Origin: Harmothoe impar
Lineage: Eukaryota; Annelida; Polychaeta; Phyllodocida; Polynoidae
Length of the DNA: 64,000 nucleotides
Assembly: GCA_947462335.1 (NCBI GenBank)
Contig: OX381707.1
Location: forward strand, 20,834,404-20,898,403
Reading direction: 5' to 3'
Part shown: one piece after another, positions 30,621-42,098 of the stretch
Layout: the number at the start of each line of letters is the position of its first letter
Position numbering within the stretch: position 1 is the first letter of the stretch
Notes under the pieces: model-generated
What the model was told of the DNA's origin: nothing
Databases searched by the model: none
The model's input: only the letters and a program-made list of their open reading frames with translations
Translations under genes and position numbers: made by a program

Positions 30621-31354
30621 TAAGATGATGGATGCTGTGCCTGTGGGTACGTGGTGGCATCATGCTAACACATCATAGTATTCATACACCCAGCAGTCAA
30701 CAGCATAACACCTCTGGAATAGTCGTGGACCGTAGGGGCACGTTGAAAAATGACGTCACCTACCGGTATTTCGGGACCTCTTGGCCAAAGTGGCTGGATG
30801 ATCACAGCTTACGATGGGCACTACCATGCAGTTGCACCATACGAATTCCACAGTGGAGCCCAGGTTATTATTTCATTGCCATTGGTCTAAAGTGTATTCT
30901 GTTAGGTGGCTAGGTGCCTATGTTTGCCGGTCTTGAGGTGGTGGAGAGATTCACAGAGGCATCCTGGTATACCCAGGTGTATGTCAATACATCTACCTGT
31001 ACAAGCTCCTCTCCTGATACCACGCACTCCTAACCTTGTGTTTTATATTTGTTTTATTTTTTTCCAAATGGTTAATAAATTGTACTACCTTTACTTTAAG
31101 TCTAACTTCAACCAAAATCTAGGCCAGGCAAGCTCTTAAGCTGGCCTGGTTCCTCCTCCAGTAGGTGTAAGCGGCATGAGTGTTAACACCTCCCCCTACA
31201 CATGTCACCACCTGGCCATGCTTATAAACCACAGCCACCCCCCCCCCCCCCCCACACACACACACACCTCCCGTGACTCACCTCACAGACTCTCAGACGG
31301 ATCCCTCCCCACCTACCCACGCACCTCCCCATCCTCCCGCACCCCATCTCTAAG
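30621..31354. other. No gene; poly-C tract
   Basis: A run of 16 C (31238-31253) continues into a CA repeat. Short plus frames at 30632-31139 show no domain. Confidence 0.5.
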
Positions 31355-31569
31355 GTAGCCCTCTAAGGGCAGCATGATGCATTCATGGGTTATGCCGTTT
31401 GTGGACATGATGCATGCATGCAGCCTTGGTGGGTCCACATGTATCATGCCCACCCTTTGGGAGTGTATCAACCCCATAGGGACGTCATGATGCAGCACTG
31501 GCGATCGAGTTACTCCAGATGCTGAAGTGCACGATACCTTAAAGTGCAATGCGGCCTTTAAAGGAGTAA
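31355..31569 (-). mobile_element. Cloverleaf MITE copy
   Basis: It starts GTAGCCCTCTAAGGGCAGC and ends GCGGCCTTTAAAGGAGTAA. Spacer CCACCCTTTGGGAGTGTATC. P1 retains GATGCATGCATGCAGCC but a shortened right arm; P2 lacks its left flank. Confidence 0.85.
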
Positions 31570-32240
31570 CCCATCCCACCCGTCTCTGCAACCTGCCCCT
31601 CCCTGTCCACGGCCTCAGTCTCTACTACCCCGGGCTACTACCTCCCTGTCCACAGCTTCCAGGTTTACAAGGTTTGTTACTGAGACTTGTGGGGTGATTT
31701 GTGGTGTCCACACACATATGTGTGGACACCACAAATGATCTATAGGTGTCTCAAACAGCCTAATATAATGTGGTTTATATCAAAATATGGAGGTATGATA
31801 ATAAACCATCTCAGACTATTTGAGATACCCACAAATTGATGTTACTGATAGGTACCTAAAAGTCATTTATGCAGGTATGCCTGTATGACTTAGTTGTGGC
31901 CTGATGAGGCTCCACAAATTACCTCCACAGAACACTCACTACTGTATAAACTAGGCCTCCAGTTTTACTATCTCCTTCAGAACAGGGTTCCTCCAGGGTA
32001 CCCCGCTACTAATACCCTGGGGCTCAGTGTGTTATCAGGGAGAGGAGCAGCTGTAGCCTCCAAACACTGGAGGATTGGACACTGGTAGTGCATATAGAGC
32101 TACTCCATTGTGGAGACATACATAGAGGTCCTTAAGACTGTGAATATACCATCAGCATCACATAGGGGTTGTCTTCTCAACACCAGTGAATATCAGATGT
32201 CACTACCCTGAAGAGGGGTCCAGATTGGAATCAAAATGTC
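31570..32240. other. No gene; perfect hairpin inside
   Basis: Contains the hairpin at 31697-31736 (listed separately). No supported frame. Confidence 0.45.
31697..31736. repeat. Perfect hairpin, 18-bp arms, CATA loop
   Basis: ATTTGTGGTGTCCACACA is followed by CATA and the exact complement of the first arm. It is not part of a longer TIR that I can detect. Confidence 0.9.
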
Positions 32241-32315
32241 CTACTCACGCTTGTTCCAAGTGCCCAGTGATTTAGAACAGCAAAGTGAACCTTACCTGAA
32301 ACAAGCGAAAACAGG
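32241..32315 (-). repeat. Three-copy repeat C, copy 3 (diverged)
   Basis: AGAACAGCAAAGTGAAC and TTACCTGAAACAAGCG align with the copies at 10385 and 48411. The reading frame seen in those copies has a stop here. Confidence 0.4.
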
Positions 32316-32974
32316 TGTTACTTATGAGCACATATACACAGGCACTTCACACATATTCTAACTATTCCAACTAAGGCGATGGATGCTGTAGAGGTATGCA
32401 TCATATTCTGTTTACACTCCAGAGCAGCTAAGAGCAACTCATGGGCGTCACACTCAGACAGCAGTATTGAAGATAGGCTTGTACTTCCCATTCTCATCAT
32501 TTTTCTACACGTTCCGTGGCTGAGCACACTAGATGACTAGATGGTTTGTTTAAGTTGCCACTGTATATATTTTTAGTTTTTGCAATGTTATGAGAATAAG
32601 GGCATATCGCCATGTGTGTCCCAACCATCAGATATAATATGCCCCACACCCATGTCTGGCATATTTTTTTATCATAAAGCCCACACACATACCTCCAGGC
32701 CTGGGAAAAGCTCATTTTTCAATATATACATCTAAATGTCAATACCATTTTGTTCATAATGGAGTGGGTGGGTGGGTGTGTATGTGTGTATGGGTCAATG
32801 GGAGTAGGTCAGCTCATGGTGGCGTCATGTGGACAGACTCATGAGCCCCTCCCATCATCACCATGACAACCAGGTCACCCCATTCCCACCTCAGCCACCA
32901 CTTATAACGTTATAACCTTATATACGGCACTCATTGTGTCTGTCTGTTGGGGCAAGGAGGATGTGTGCTCAATT
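32316..32974. other. No recognisable feature
   Basis: A GT-rich stretch (32764-32790) and TTATAACGTTATAACCTTATATA (32901-32923). No gene supported. Confidence 0.45.
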
Positions 32975-33215
32975 AACCCTATAAGGACAGCATAGTGCTT
33001 CAATGTACTACGCCCTTTTGGCATGATGATACATTAATGCAGCCCTTGCGAGTTACTCGCCCATGCAACATGCCGACCCGATGGGATTGATACAATCCGG
33101 AGGTGTCAGTATGATACACCATATCGTCGAGTGACTCCATGGTGCAGTGCTAGTGTATTATGACGACAAATGAAGACTGACTTCTTGAGGCATCATGGGG
33201 TCCTTAAAGGGTTAA
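32975..33215 (+). mobile_element. Cloverleaf MITE, alpha-beta copy with TTAA ends
   Basis: It starts TTAACCCTATAAGGACAGC (alpha) and ends TTGAGGCATCATGGGGTCC then TTAAAGGGTTAA (beta). Spacer GACCCGATGGGATTGATACA. P1's right arm is truncated. Length 241 bp. Confidence 0.9.
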
Positions 33216-33375
33216 TGTGTGGGAGCTGGAGTGGATCCTTAGTGTGTGGACAGTGTGTGTGGGAGGGTGAGAGGGCCTTGGAGGAGATGCTTGTACATTT
33301 TTATTATACCACTATGTTCACAAACTTGCCCCTGTTGGGGGATGATATAAAGAGGGGGTAAGGGCATTGGAATGC

Positions 33376-33530
33376 TTAACCCTCTGAGGACGGCATGAAG
33401 TATCCAACTACGTGTTCATTTGTCGTTATAAGAGACCAACGCAGAATTGGTGAGTAACTCGCTGGCGCTGCATTAGAGCATCATGCTGACCGGACCCTTC
33501 CCGAGTGCATAACCCTGAGACTGATTAAAC
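33376..33530 (-). mobile_element. Cloverleaf MITE, 5' (beta) half
   Basis: TTAACCCTCTGAGGACGGC, TTCATTTGTCG, GACCAACGCAG, GAGTAACTCGC, CTGCATTAGAGCATCATG and spacer CCCTTCCCGAGTGCATAACC. The second half is missing. Confidence 0.75.
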
Positions 33531-35017
33531 ACTTCTTACCCACAGCAACACATTTAGGACATCTAAATTTAAGAATCCTCGGTAAATATTTTAATAATGG
33601 GAACACACACATGAGTTTACCGTCCGAGACATTTTGAGAATAGATGCGGCCTTTTTCATTATTCATTTTTCATTATTATAAAACTCTCCAAATTGATGGG
33701 ATCTGGGGTTTCTATCAGACCTATATCAATCCAAAAATAGTCCAAAATATCATATTTTGTCAAATTTTGACAATAATGAAAAATTACATTAATAATGAAC
33801 TTTTCATGCGGCCCCTTCAAAGGCATGCGGGCGGTGGACGGTGAACTCAAACCTGAGTTCTCATGGCCTATACTATGGTAAAAGGGTTACTAAAATATCC
33901 ATCGTGGTTTCTTGAAAGCGCATGGGCTCTATAATACCTTTTATCTATTACTATATAGGCCTACAATGTAGAGCCTTCAGGATGCATTCACTTACCAGTA
34001 CATTGACCCACATACCCATGAGCTGCTCTCTGAGCTATAGACAAGCCCCACAGTAGCTACACCAGCTCTGCCTTGAGCTCACACGAGCAGACAGGCGTCC
34101 CTGGCGACCTCAGGTATTTCGGTGAACTTTCCAGGCGAGAAATGCACCCGTCAAAACAGTCCCGGCAACCCGTTACAACCGACTTCCAGGTGTGCCTATA
34201 GATAGCCTATCGTTAGTGGTTGCCATGGCAACCTGCTAATCCAAACAGATTGCTAGGGATATGTTTTCATTAGTTGGCAAATGGACGGGAGGTGTAGGTA
34301 ACAGAGGTGTGGGAACCTAAAGCTCTGTCAACATGAATTCCAATCTAAGACGGATTATTAGTATGTTTACACACGTGCCGAGGTTCTATATCAAAGCACA
34401 GATGCCACGCCCTGGTCAGTAGAAATTGGGCATTATTTTAGATCTTATGTCAACGTTCTATATGAAATTAATGTAGTTTGATAGGCAAATACCAGGGAAA
34501 AGTAGGAATCCCTACAAACGTGGCGTCTCTGCAAAGGCCCGATGCCCATATCTACCTATAGCAGTAGCATGACAGTTACCATATTCTGTTTGCATGCTCT
34601 TCTATCAGTAATTATACTAGTAGTGACATTAAAACCATGTTCTTTTATTCAATCAGTATTGATTTATCAGGGTCTATAATACTGATACACCGGGGATATG
34701 CTCTAATAGAGGTCCTTGGTTGAATAGGCTGGTGTATGTCTCAACCTAAAGTACCGAGTAACATGACACAAAACGATGCAAACAGGACAACAAGTTTAAT
34801 GGTCTACCCATCCCCTGTCTCTGGTGCACCAACTATTTATTGTCACAAAAACACGTACTAGTACACTGGTGGCTTGTTTACCAGTAGCGTTTTACCACCA
34901 ATGAATTTGGAATTCTGATTCATGTTTATCCTTGCATTGTCTCAGGAGCAATTTAGTACTAAACATCTCACCACCATGGGAAAACAATGTTTAATTCATT
35001 TTGTCAGTTTGTCTTCT
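33531..35017. other. No recognisable gene
   Basis: AT-rich. ACGTGGCGTCTCTGCAAAGG near 34517-34536 resembles a hAT-type end. ATGCGGCCCCTTCAAAGG at 33807 may be a cloverleaf remnant. Confidence 0.4.
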
Positions 35018-35163
35018 CAATGCGTGAATGCAGCCATGGTGATTAATGCATCATAAAGTCAATACAAGGTTGCGACGGCGAGTTTCTGACCAGCGCTGCA
35101 TTGGAATTTAGTGCACCATGCTGAACATGATCCTTGGAACATGTGCCGATCCTTAAAGCTAAA
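35018..35163. mobile_element. Cloverleaf MITE, strongly decayed
   Basis: GCGTGAATGCAGCCATGGTG, GACGGCGAGTTTCTG, CCAGCGCTGCATTGGA and CCGATCCTTAAAG are recognisable family words in the right order. Confidence 0.5.
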
Positions 35164-36088
35164 AACAATGCAGCAATGTCCTGTGGTTCTCATTACCTCA
35201 AAAACACTCACAAATACGAGATAACAATGTCGGAAATGACAGCTTAAAGAGTGAAACTTTCCCTTTTTGATACAGCTCATGATTCCGGCTACAACTGCCC
35301 ATTGTTATACAAGACTGAGTGAGAGCATGTCGGGAAGCACGTACTCGGTGGTTTGGGCTATACTAGTTCTTCCCTATCTAACAAGTTACATTGTATTGTC
35401 TTCAACAAAACTTGTTTAACTATTAAAGTGCTTGATAGAGTTATTTGAGTAATTTAACGTATGATTGGGCCTTCCTAGGCAATCCAGATTTGAAAAGGTA
35501 ACGTGTTTTTTTCTTTGATGTGATCGACAGATCTCGAGTCTTTATTTTTAAAAGCGTGATGAAGATTACTCACAGTGCATTTGATATGTGTTTATTAATC
35601 CTATGTGCCATTTGATAGCTGCAATGTCACTGGATCTCTAGAAAATGCATCATCACTGTAAAATACCCCGAGGATGTGAATTAATACCCCAGCCCCATAA
35701 CAGTTATGTCACATAACACGCATATATCCTTAAACTGAATATGCTACTGACGATCCTAGTCTTTTTCCTTTTTACCTCTGAATATGGAAAGTTTTGATAA
35801 CCTAGTAACTGAATACAAGGAATGAACTTTAAAGCACTGACTTCAAACTGTGCAACCGAATTAATATAAAATCAGAAAAGTAATTCAAGTATTTCATCCA
35901 TGTTGTACTAAAACAGCAAACTTTACTCTGTATTTCAGGGAATGAAACTACAGATGTATTTTCCCTAGTATTAAATCAGAAAGCTCCCACTGTTGTTATT
36001 GTACAAGCTGACTAACACTCCAAGACATGAGCGTCCACACTTTGGACACATGTATGTCACGTAAAAAAAACATGTCCTTCACATGGCC
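35164..36088. other. No recognisable feature
   Basis: AT-rich sequence without supported gene or repeat. Confidence 0.5.
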
Positions 36089-36308
36089 CTAACCCTTTAA
36101 GGACAGGACACTGATTTAATGCACTATGCCCTTTTGTCGTAGTGATGCAGTGGCAGTCTGGCCGAAGACAGCCTTAGTGAGTAACTCATCAGTGCTGCAT
36201 TCATACATCATGTGAACCCTATGAGGTACTCACCAGCACTGCATTGGTGCTTCATGGTGACAGATGATTATGAAACCTTGCGGTATCATGCGGTCCTCAG
36301 AGGGTTAA
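36089..36308 (+). mobile_element. Cloverleaf MITE, alpha-beta copy, core rearranged
   Basis: It starts CTAACCCTTTAAGGACAGG and ends GGTATCATGCGGTCCTCAGA then GGGTTAA. GAGTAACTCATCAGTGCTGC and GGTACTCACCAGCACTGC are two right arms; the spacer is deleted. Confidence 0.85.
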
Positions 36309-36702
36309 CTTAAAAGCCTCCTCTCTATCCTAGCACCAGCATGTGTGGGCCAGCTGTCTCTGAGAGTGCCACTATTTGTACTACTTATTTTTGACATTAT
36401 TATTAAACAAACTGCCTACAGTGGTCTCAGTCTGTGTTCAGCAGATTTCTATGGCGCTCCACATATGTCTAGACCCGAGTGAGTCATCAGTCACACCACA
36501 GACACCCATTATGGTGTATATGGTAGCACCTGGGTATGTCAATTCACCCGTGAGATATATACATGTAGATCTATACAACGATAGACTAGATCTATATATA
36601 GTTAGCAATCCTATACATGCATAGAACTATGAGGACAAAAATGAATACCGTCATGAATGAGTACACTGTGGGTGTACTCTTCTCATTTTATCGGGAGCGG
36701 GT
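36309..36702. other. No recognisable feature
   Basis: ATACATGTAGATCTATAC and ATCTATATATAG are local palindromic words. No gene. Confidence 0.45.
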
Positions 36703-36880
36703 CTTGATCATTTGTCATTATGTTGCACCAATGGAGCGCTGACAAGTAGAAAGTGATAATCGCCCCGCTGCATTAGTGCATCATTCCGACCCTTCGGGCG
36801 CGTATCAAACCAGTAAGGATGAAGGCAGCACTGGCGAATAACCCAAAAGGGATGTCCTCATCCATCATGTATGTGGACAA
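36703..36880 (-). mobile_element. Cloverleaf MITE, decayed beta fragment
   Basis: GATCATTTGTCATTATGTTG, CACCAATGGAGCGCTG, CTGCATTAGTGCATCATTCC and spacer CCCTTCGGGCGCGTATCAAACC are retained. The ends are lost. Confidence 0.65.
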
Positions 36881-37830
36881 TTTTTTAATAATCCTACTCT
36901 GATCCAGCTCACATTTGCTGTTAGATATAATCTAGCTGGCCAGATCAATCCCCATAATGATACGTGATAAGAGGGTTGGACCTAATTATGATCTCATAAT
37001 AAATATTATATATTATGTAGTTTCTTTACAGCGTGTGTGGATAGCTCTAAGGGATGTCCGTTTGCTGGTTGACCTCTGTATGACCTCCATAGCTCAATGT
37101 TGTATAGATCCAAGTGGTGTGTCGTTATGACGTCACTGGTGGCCAGTATTGGATTCCTTACATCCTCCATCTACCTCAGTCTCAACCTGGTCTAATACAT
37201 CACACCGTCCTCCTTGTTACTGTATCTCTCCCCTGTCCCACTGCCCTGTTCTATCGGGGGGAAGGGGGTTATAACTTGGGGGGGGGGCAGGATTTATTAT
37301 TCCAGAATGATGGCACACAGTTATATGAGCTTAATTGAAGTCTTCATTGGTTCGTGGTGTCGGAGGTTTAAAGAACCCTTGCTGATCAGTAGCTCATCTC
37401 AAAGATCCAAACATCCTGGATACGATTTTCGACCTACTATTTTTACTCATGAAAAACTCATTTCCCCTCCCTGCAATACACACTGGGGCAGAACAAAACA
37501 TGGAGAACAATAAGCTTCCCCCATAGCCAATAAAGGACGCACCTCTTCCAGAAGTTAATCTCGGTTTAAGGTCCAGTTTTCATGGATCCGTTTTTAGTTA
37601 TTGTAGTTTTGGGAAAAAAGCTCCTGACGCAGCAAACTGTACCAGATACAGAGTCAACAAAAAACAGGAAATCGTACAATTTTGGTCATTTTTTTATGCA
37701 TGAAATGAACGTGATTTCACATTGAAATTCACCTTGGAAATTCCTTGGAAATTCCTGCAAAAATAGGAAAAGTGGCATCTCTGCAGAGGTCTTCACCCCC
37801 TATTCCTTATTCACCCAGGTAGCACGTGTA
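36881..37830. other. No recognisable gene
   Basis: A poly-G run lies at about 37280-37287. AAAGTGGCATCTCTGCAG (37769-37786) looks like a hAT terminal sequence, with GGAAATTCCTTGGAAATTCC direct repeat before it. Confidence 0.4.
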
Positions 37831-37998
37831 CCTTCCATAAAGTATGTACGCAAATTTTCTCCAGAAATTGACCCCCCACCCCCCTAAAGTTCTTGTACGC
37901 ATTAAAACAAAGGGTTTATGTACGCAAAATTTTCCAGAAAATAGACGCCCCCGCACCCACCCCCCCGCCCCCTTGTTGCGTACATACTTTATGGAAGG
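37831..37998. mobile_element. 168-bp TIR element with perfect 23-bp ends
   Basis: CCTTCCATAAAGTATGTACG plus CAA (37831-37853) is exactly complementary to 37976-37998. The interior has two further GTACGCA motifs (37903, 37921) followed by AAAATTTTCC and C-rich runs, giving a repeated plan. No frame of its own. Confidence 0.85.
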
Positions 37999-38332
37999 CC
38001 CCTTACCCGACATAGGGTACCCCACCCCTGAGCAGCTCACCGAGCAGCTCAGTGTAGACCATGCCGCTCCGTCAGGGACATGCCATGGCCCTGGATCACT
38101 GTGTGGGTATGTATGCGGCCCCTGCCCCAGGCTTACCTTAGCCTTATCAGAGCCCCTGCTGATAAGGTGGGCAGGGTGCCATATGGGCTGATAAGGGAGG
38201 CGGTAGGGGTATGTGGGATTGGGCTCTATCTCTGAGTAACTCACTAGATGGGTTCTGCCAGCGGGCGGGTCGTAAGCTGAGGTACTCTGTACGTGGGATC
38301 CAACCTATAGTAGGGATACAAACCTTCTTTTG
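37999..38332. other. No recognisable feature
   Basis: GAGCAGCTCACCGAGCAGCTC (38030-38050) is a short direct repeat; CCTTATCAGAGCCCCTGCTG with CTGATAAGG nearby forms a hairpin. No gene. Confidence 0.45.
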
Positions 38333-38520
38333 AACATTTGTTGTCATGAAGCATCAACACTGTACTAGCGTGTAACTTGTCGACTGCTTGGTACATCATG
38401 TCGAGACCTCATGTCGGGTCCCCATGATGCTTGAATGCAGCGCTAGCGAGTTACACACCAGTGCTGCGTCCATGCATCATGACATATTAGCACATTGAAA
38501 CAATTTGTCGTCCTAAACCT
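38333..38520 (-). mobile_element. Cloverleaf MITE, decayed copy
   Basis: CATTTGTTGTCATGAAGCATC (beta-like), GGTCCCCATGATGCTTG, GCGCTAGCGAGTTACACACC and GCGTCCATGCATCATGAC. Both ends are lost or diverged. Confidence 0.7.
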
Positions 38521-38593
38521 GTGCAAGAATATAAAACTGGTGGCGCTGAATAAAAATCCAGGGGGCGGCACTTAGTATATTTTGCATACACAA

Positions 38594-38922
38594 GTGTCCG
38601 GCTGGCAAGGGTACTTTTTCAACAGAATTTTCCTAGGCAAGGGTCCACTTTTGAGAAGAATTTCCCTAGGCAAGGGTCAACTTTTGCAAAATTTCCCTAA
38701 GGAAGGGTCAACTTTTGCAAAATTTCCCTAAGCAAGGGTCATTTGGCCAAAATTCCTCTGAATCGACACCATTTTTACCAAAATCTCCCTAAGCAAGGGT
38801 TCATTTTCTCCCAAATCTCTCTTAGCAGAAAATCATTTTGGCCAAAATCTCCGTATGAACTGGTTCATTTTGGAAATCTCCCTAGGCAAGGGTCAAGGGT
38901 TGCCAGGGGTCCAGCCGGACAC
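38594..38922. mobile_element. 329-bp TIR-flanked tandem array
   Basis: GTGTCCGGCTGG (38594-38605) is exactly complementary to CCAGCCGGACAC (38911-38922). Between them are about nine 30-36 bp units built on AATTTCCCTAGGCAAGGGTC and AACTTTTGC, diverging toward the right. Confidence 0.8.
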
Positions 38923-39251
38923 CCCTGTCAAAAAAATATTGAGTGCCCCCCCCCCCCCCGGGATAAAAATAATCTACCTGGTAGTTTCTTGCCGTGTGTC
39001 GTTGACATCATCAGAATATTGGTGCAGTACTATACTATTGAACATATGATAGCCCTATCTCCTATATTACTAGTATCCTTAGGACAATACATAGCGGTAT
39101 TATACAGGCCCTAGCACCTTCCTTAACCTTCACTCTGCTTCACAGCAACTAGACGGAAAAGTCCAGCACGAGGAGCCTAGACCAACTGGTACACACACAG
39201 TGACCCATACCGGTAGATAATGTGAGAGAGATAATATTAGTCCGGGTTCTG
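38923..39251. other. No gene; poly-C tract
   Basis: A run of about 14 C lies at about 38946-38959. Nothing else recognised. Confidence 0.5.
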
Positions 39252-39555
39252 TTTAACACGATGACGCCTCAAGGTTCCTTATCATCTGTGGTCATAGTGC
39301 ACCAACAACATAGGGTGGGCAAGTTACTTACAAGTGCTGCCTTGGTGCATCATGACAACCATTTGGGAGTGTATCAACTCAACTTTGGAGGATTGTTATG
39401 ATGCATGACTGCAGCCCTGATGCAGCGACTCAATCACCAGGGCTGCATTCACGTATCATGACAACCAAGGGGCATAGTGCATTAATTAAAGCAACGATTC
39501 CGATAGTAAACTCCCATGTCTTTGATTAAAGCCCTATGCTACCAGTAGAGGGTTA
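39252..39555 (-). mobile_element. Cloverleaf MITE, beta-alpha, enlarged
   Basis: Beta 5' end TTAACACGATGACGCCTCAAG, CACCAACAACATAGG, CTGCCTTGGTGCATCATGAC, spacer TTGGGAGTGTATCAACTC, P2 with CACCAGGGCTGCATTCACG and the alpha end CCTATGCTACCAGTAGAGGG then TTAA. About 50 bp longer than normal through a repeated ATTAAAGC segment near the 3' end. Confidence 0.85.
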
Positions 39556-39831
39556 ATACCAGGTAGACATCAGTACCTGTGTGGGTGTAGTGGATGTGCT
39601 ATCTGCGGTATCAGACCTGCATACCTCCACCCCCACCCTACAGGGGTCATCTAGACGCCCGGCCAGCCAGGGTCACTCACACAATACAGGCAGGACAGGT
39701 GGGCGGGGCCATCACGGGGAGTGAATGGGTAGAGGGACTGTCTGGGATGACGACATAAAAGAGCTCAGGTAACTTTGAACTTAAGATTCTACCGAGGACA
39801 CACTTTATGAGGATATATGCCGGTATATAGG

Positions 39832-40060
39832 TTAACCTTTAAATGGCGGCGCAGTGCTTTGCTGCAGTGTGGCATGTGTTCAACTTCTGTCATGATGCAT
39901 GTGTGCAGTCCTTGCCGACCCTACAGGGTTGATACACTCTTAAAGGGCCTTCATGATGCATGGATGCCGCTCTGGTGAGCAGACTCCCCAGGACTGCATA
40001 TCTACACCATGACAACAAAGCCATCATACACTCAAGCACGTTTTGGTCCTTAAAGGGTTC
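39832..40060 (+). mobile_element. Cloverleaf MITE copy, P1 collapsed
   Basis: It starts TTAACCTTTAAATGGCGGC and ends TTTTGGTCCTTAAAGGGTTC. GTCATGATGCATGTGTGCAG joins directly to GCCGACCCTACAGGGTTGATACACTC, so P1's right arm is deleted. P2 keeps CCCCAGGACTGC. Confidence 0.85.
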
Positions 40061-41296
40061 TGGTTAAGTACAAGTTGAAGATAGTGTATCTGACACAGTG
40101 TCTGGACATGAAGGTCACAATCTAAGATCAAAGGTAAGCGTGGGGAGGTATAAGGTAGGCCTGGGGATGGGTCCTGTGGTTTCCTTCTAGGAAGCCAACA
40201 AGGCTATGTGCATTGTATCAGGGGCCGACAGTGTCAGTGCCCAGGTATTTGGGTCACAACAATAGCCCTAGAGTATGATACTACTTTACTATGCTAGGCT
40301 TCGTATAGTATAGCTATAGTTATTATTAGGTCACTCAACAAGATCCTGGTATCTTGAATTTCCTTATTAAAAGTGTCACTACCCAAGAAGATTGCTTTGC
40401 CTTTGGTGATGATAAACCTTTTTGAGTGGGCTTGACCTAGTAGACTATCCCGAACTAGGGTAAATTTAGTTATTTAAGACGTCACATTTGTACTAGATTA
40501 CGCCCACAGAGATTGAGATCTTATACATACATGGAGACTTGCTTTTACAGGTAGAGTCAACGAGGCTCCATCCCTTGTGGAGGTCTGTGGTTGAGAAGAC
40601 CGGTGGGTGTAAAGGCCACTGCACCAGACACGTCCACTCTCTCCTAGACCCACTCTAAAAGTCATCAGTAATAAGAGGCCACATCCCGACTTTAGATGGG
40701 GCCTTTTGTCAAGTTAAGTAGCAGAACGGCACGTGAGGGCCTGCCCATTCACACTACGTCCTCCTGGCCCCTAATGTCCACCTGCACCCTCAAGGTCCGG
40801 GTAACTATGACAACAGTAAATAAAACCAACTATCGACTGAAAAAATGCCCTTTCGCGTTTTTGACAGCCTAATCTGATTAATTCCTTTTCATTCTACAAT
40901 TAGTTTTTCTACTATTTTTTTTCATTATTACTATTCTATTCTCCAATTACTTTATCATTTCCCCTATCTATTGCCATTTCTATTAAGGATTGACACAGTC
41001 AATGATTATTCTATGAGAAGAATTGCTCCTATTTTTTACATTCTTGTATGTCATAAGCAAGGGTTACAAGAAATGAATGCTAGTCTGACAGGGAATGCAT
41101 TCAAGCAGTATAGACATGTAGAACTGTAATCCTGACTTGAGTAAGTTGACCAGTGCCAAATATTTACAGGTATTTGCAGTCTATATTATATCGGTGCATG
41201 CCAAATATCTCACCTGTTACAATCTATAGCAGTATTCCTGGCAGTCAACATAGGTCAGACACTGAAGGAATTGTCCACCACGGCATGGCCTACTAT
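40061..41296. other. No recognisable gene
   Basis: No repeat or frame recognised across 1.2 kb apart from T-rich 40860-40930. Confidence 0.5.
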
Positions 41297-41519
41297 GGGA
41301 ACGTTCACAAAGAGCTTCACCTATCTTGGGACCTTTTTCAATACCCCCCCCCCCCCCACACACACACACACACATCATACATCCATACCCTGTCACTATT
41401 TTGTGCAACTTTGCTTATAAATAGAAATGTATGGCCCTAGGATCACATTTCATCGCACGTTACCTGTAACCCCAAATACCCCCACCCTAATCCAGTGACG
41501 TAATTTGTGAACGTCCCCT
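41297..41519. mobile_element. GGGAACGTTC-family TIR element
   Basis: GGGAACGTTCACAAAGAGCTTC at the left and GTGACGTAATTTGTGAACG then TCCCC at the right. The interior has TTGGGACCTTTTTCAATA, 14 C and (AC)n, then TATGGCCCTAGGATCAC. Confidence 0.75.
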
Positions 41520-41828
41520 ACAGAGTAAAGACGTTGACACCTCATCCCCCTACAGACATGTATACATGGACAGGGACATAGTGCAGGGATGTATCATGGC
41601 ATGAATAGCGGCCGTGCATACCTAGGTATGTAGGTAGGAGGAGGGGAGGGGGGGGGGGGGGGATTAGGTCAGATGACTGCATCCTGATTCACTCAGCTAG
41701 GGGATCCAGCCCCCCCCCCCCCCCACCAACCCACCACCGTCTCCCTCAACCAGAAATAGACTGGGTCCTAACCTTAGGTGTTGGACAAAACTGGTTATTT
41801 ACAGCCTGGGGTCACTTAGGGCTGGACA
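41520..41828. other. No gene; facing G and C tracts
   Basis: A G-rich run (41638-41663) and a poly-C run (about 41711-41724) lie close together and could pair. Confidence 0.5.
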
Positions 41829-42098
41829 TATTTAAGGATGACATGATGCATCAAGGCATTGTCATTTCCCGTCATGATGCACCAATGCAGAGCTGGTCAC
41901 TAACGCACGGCACTGCATTGGTGCATCATGCCAACAACCCCTTGAGAGTGTATCAAACCCGTAAAGCCATTGTGATGTACTAAAATACTGTACATACAAG
42001 TTAATCGCCAGGGCTACATTTATATGCATCATGGAAAAATGACACATTGCATCAAAGCAGCTGTATTAACGCACTATTCTACCCTTAAATGATTTTAA
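41829..42098 (-). mobile_element. Cloverleaf MITE, beta-alpha copy
   Basis: Beta end TTAAGGATGACATGATGC then ATCAAGGCATTGTCATTTCCC; P1 with GATGCACCAATGCAG and CTGCATTGGTGCATCATGCC, a clean beta hairpin; spacer CCTTGAGAGTGTATCAAACC; alpha end GCACTATTCTACCCTTAAATG. Confidence 0.9.
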
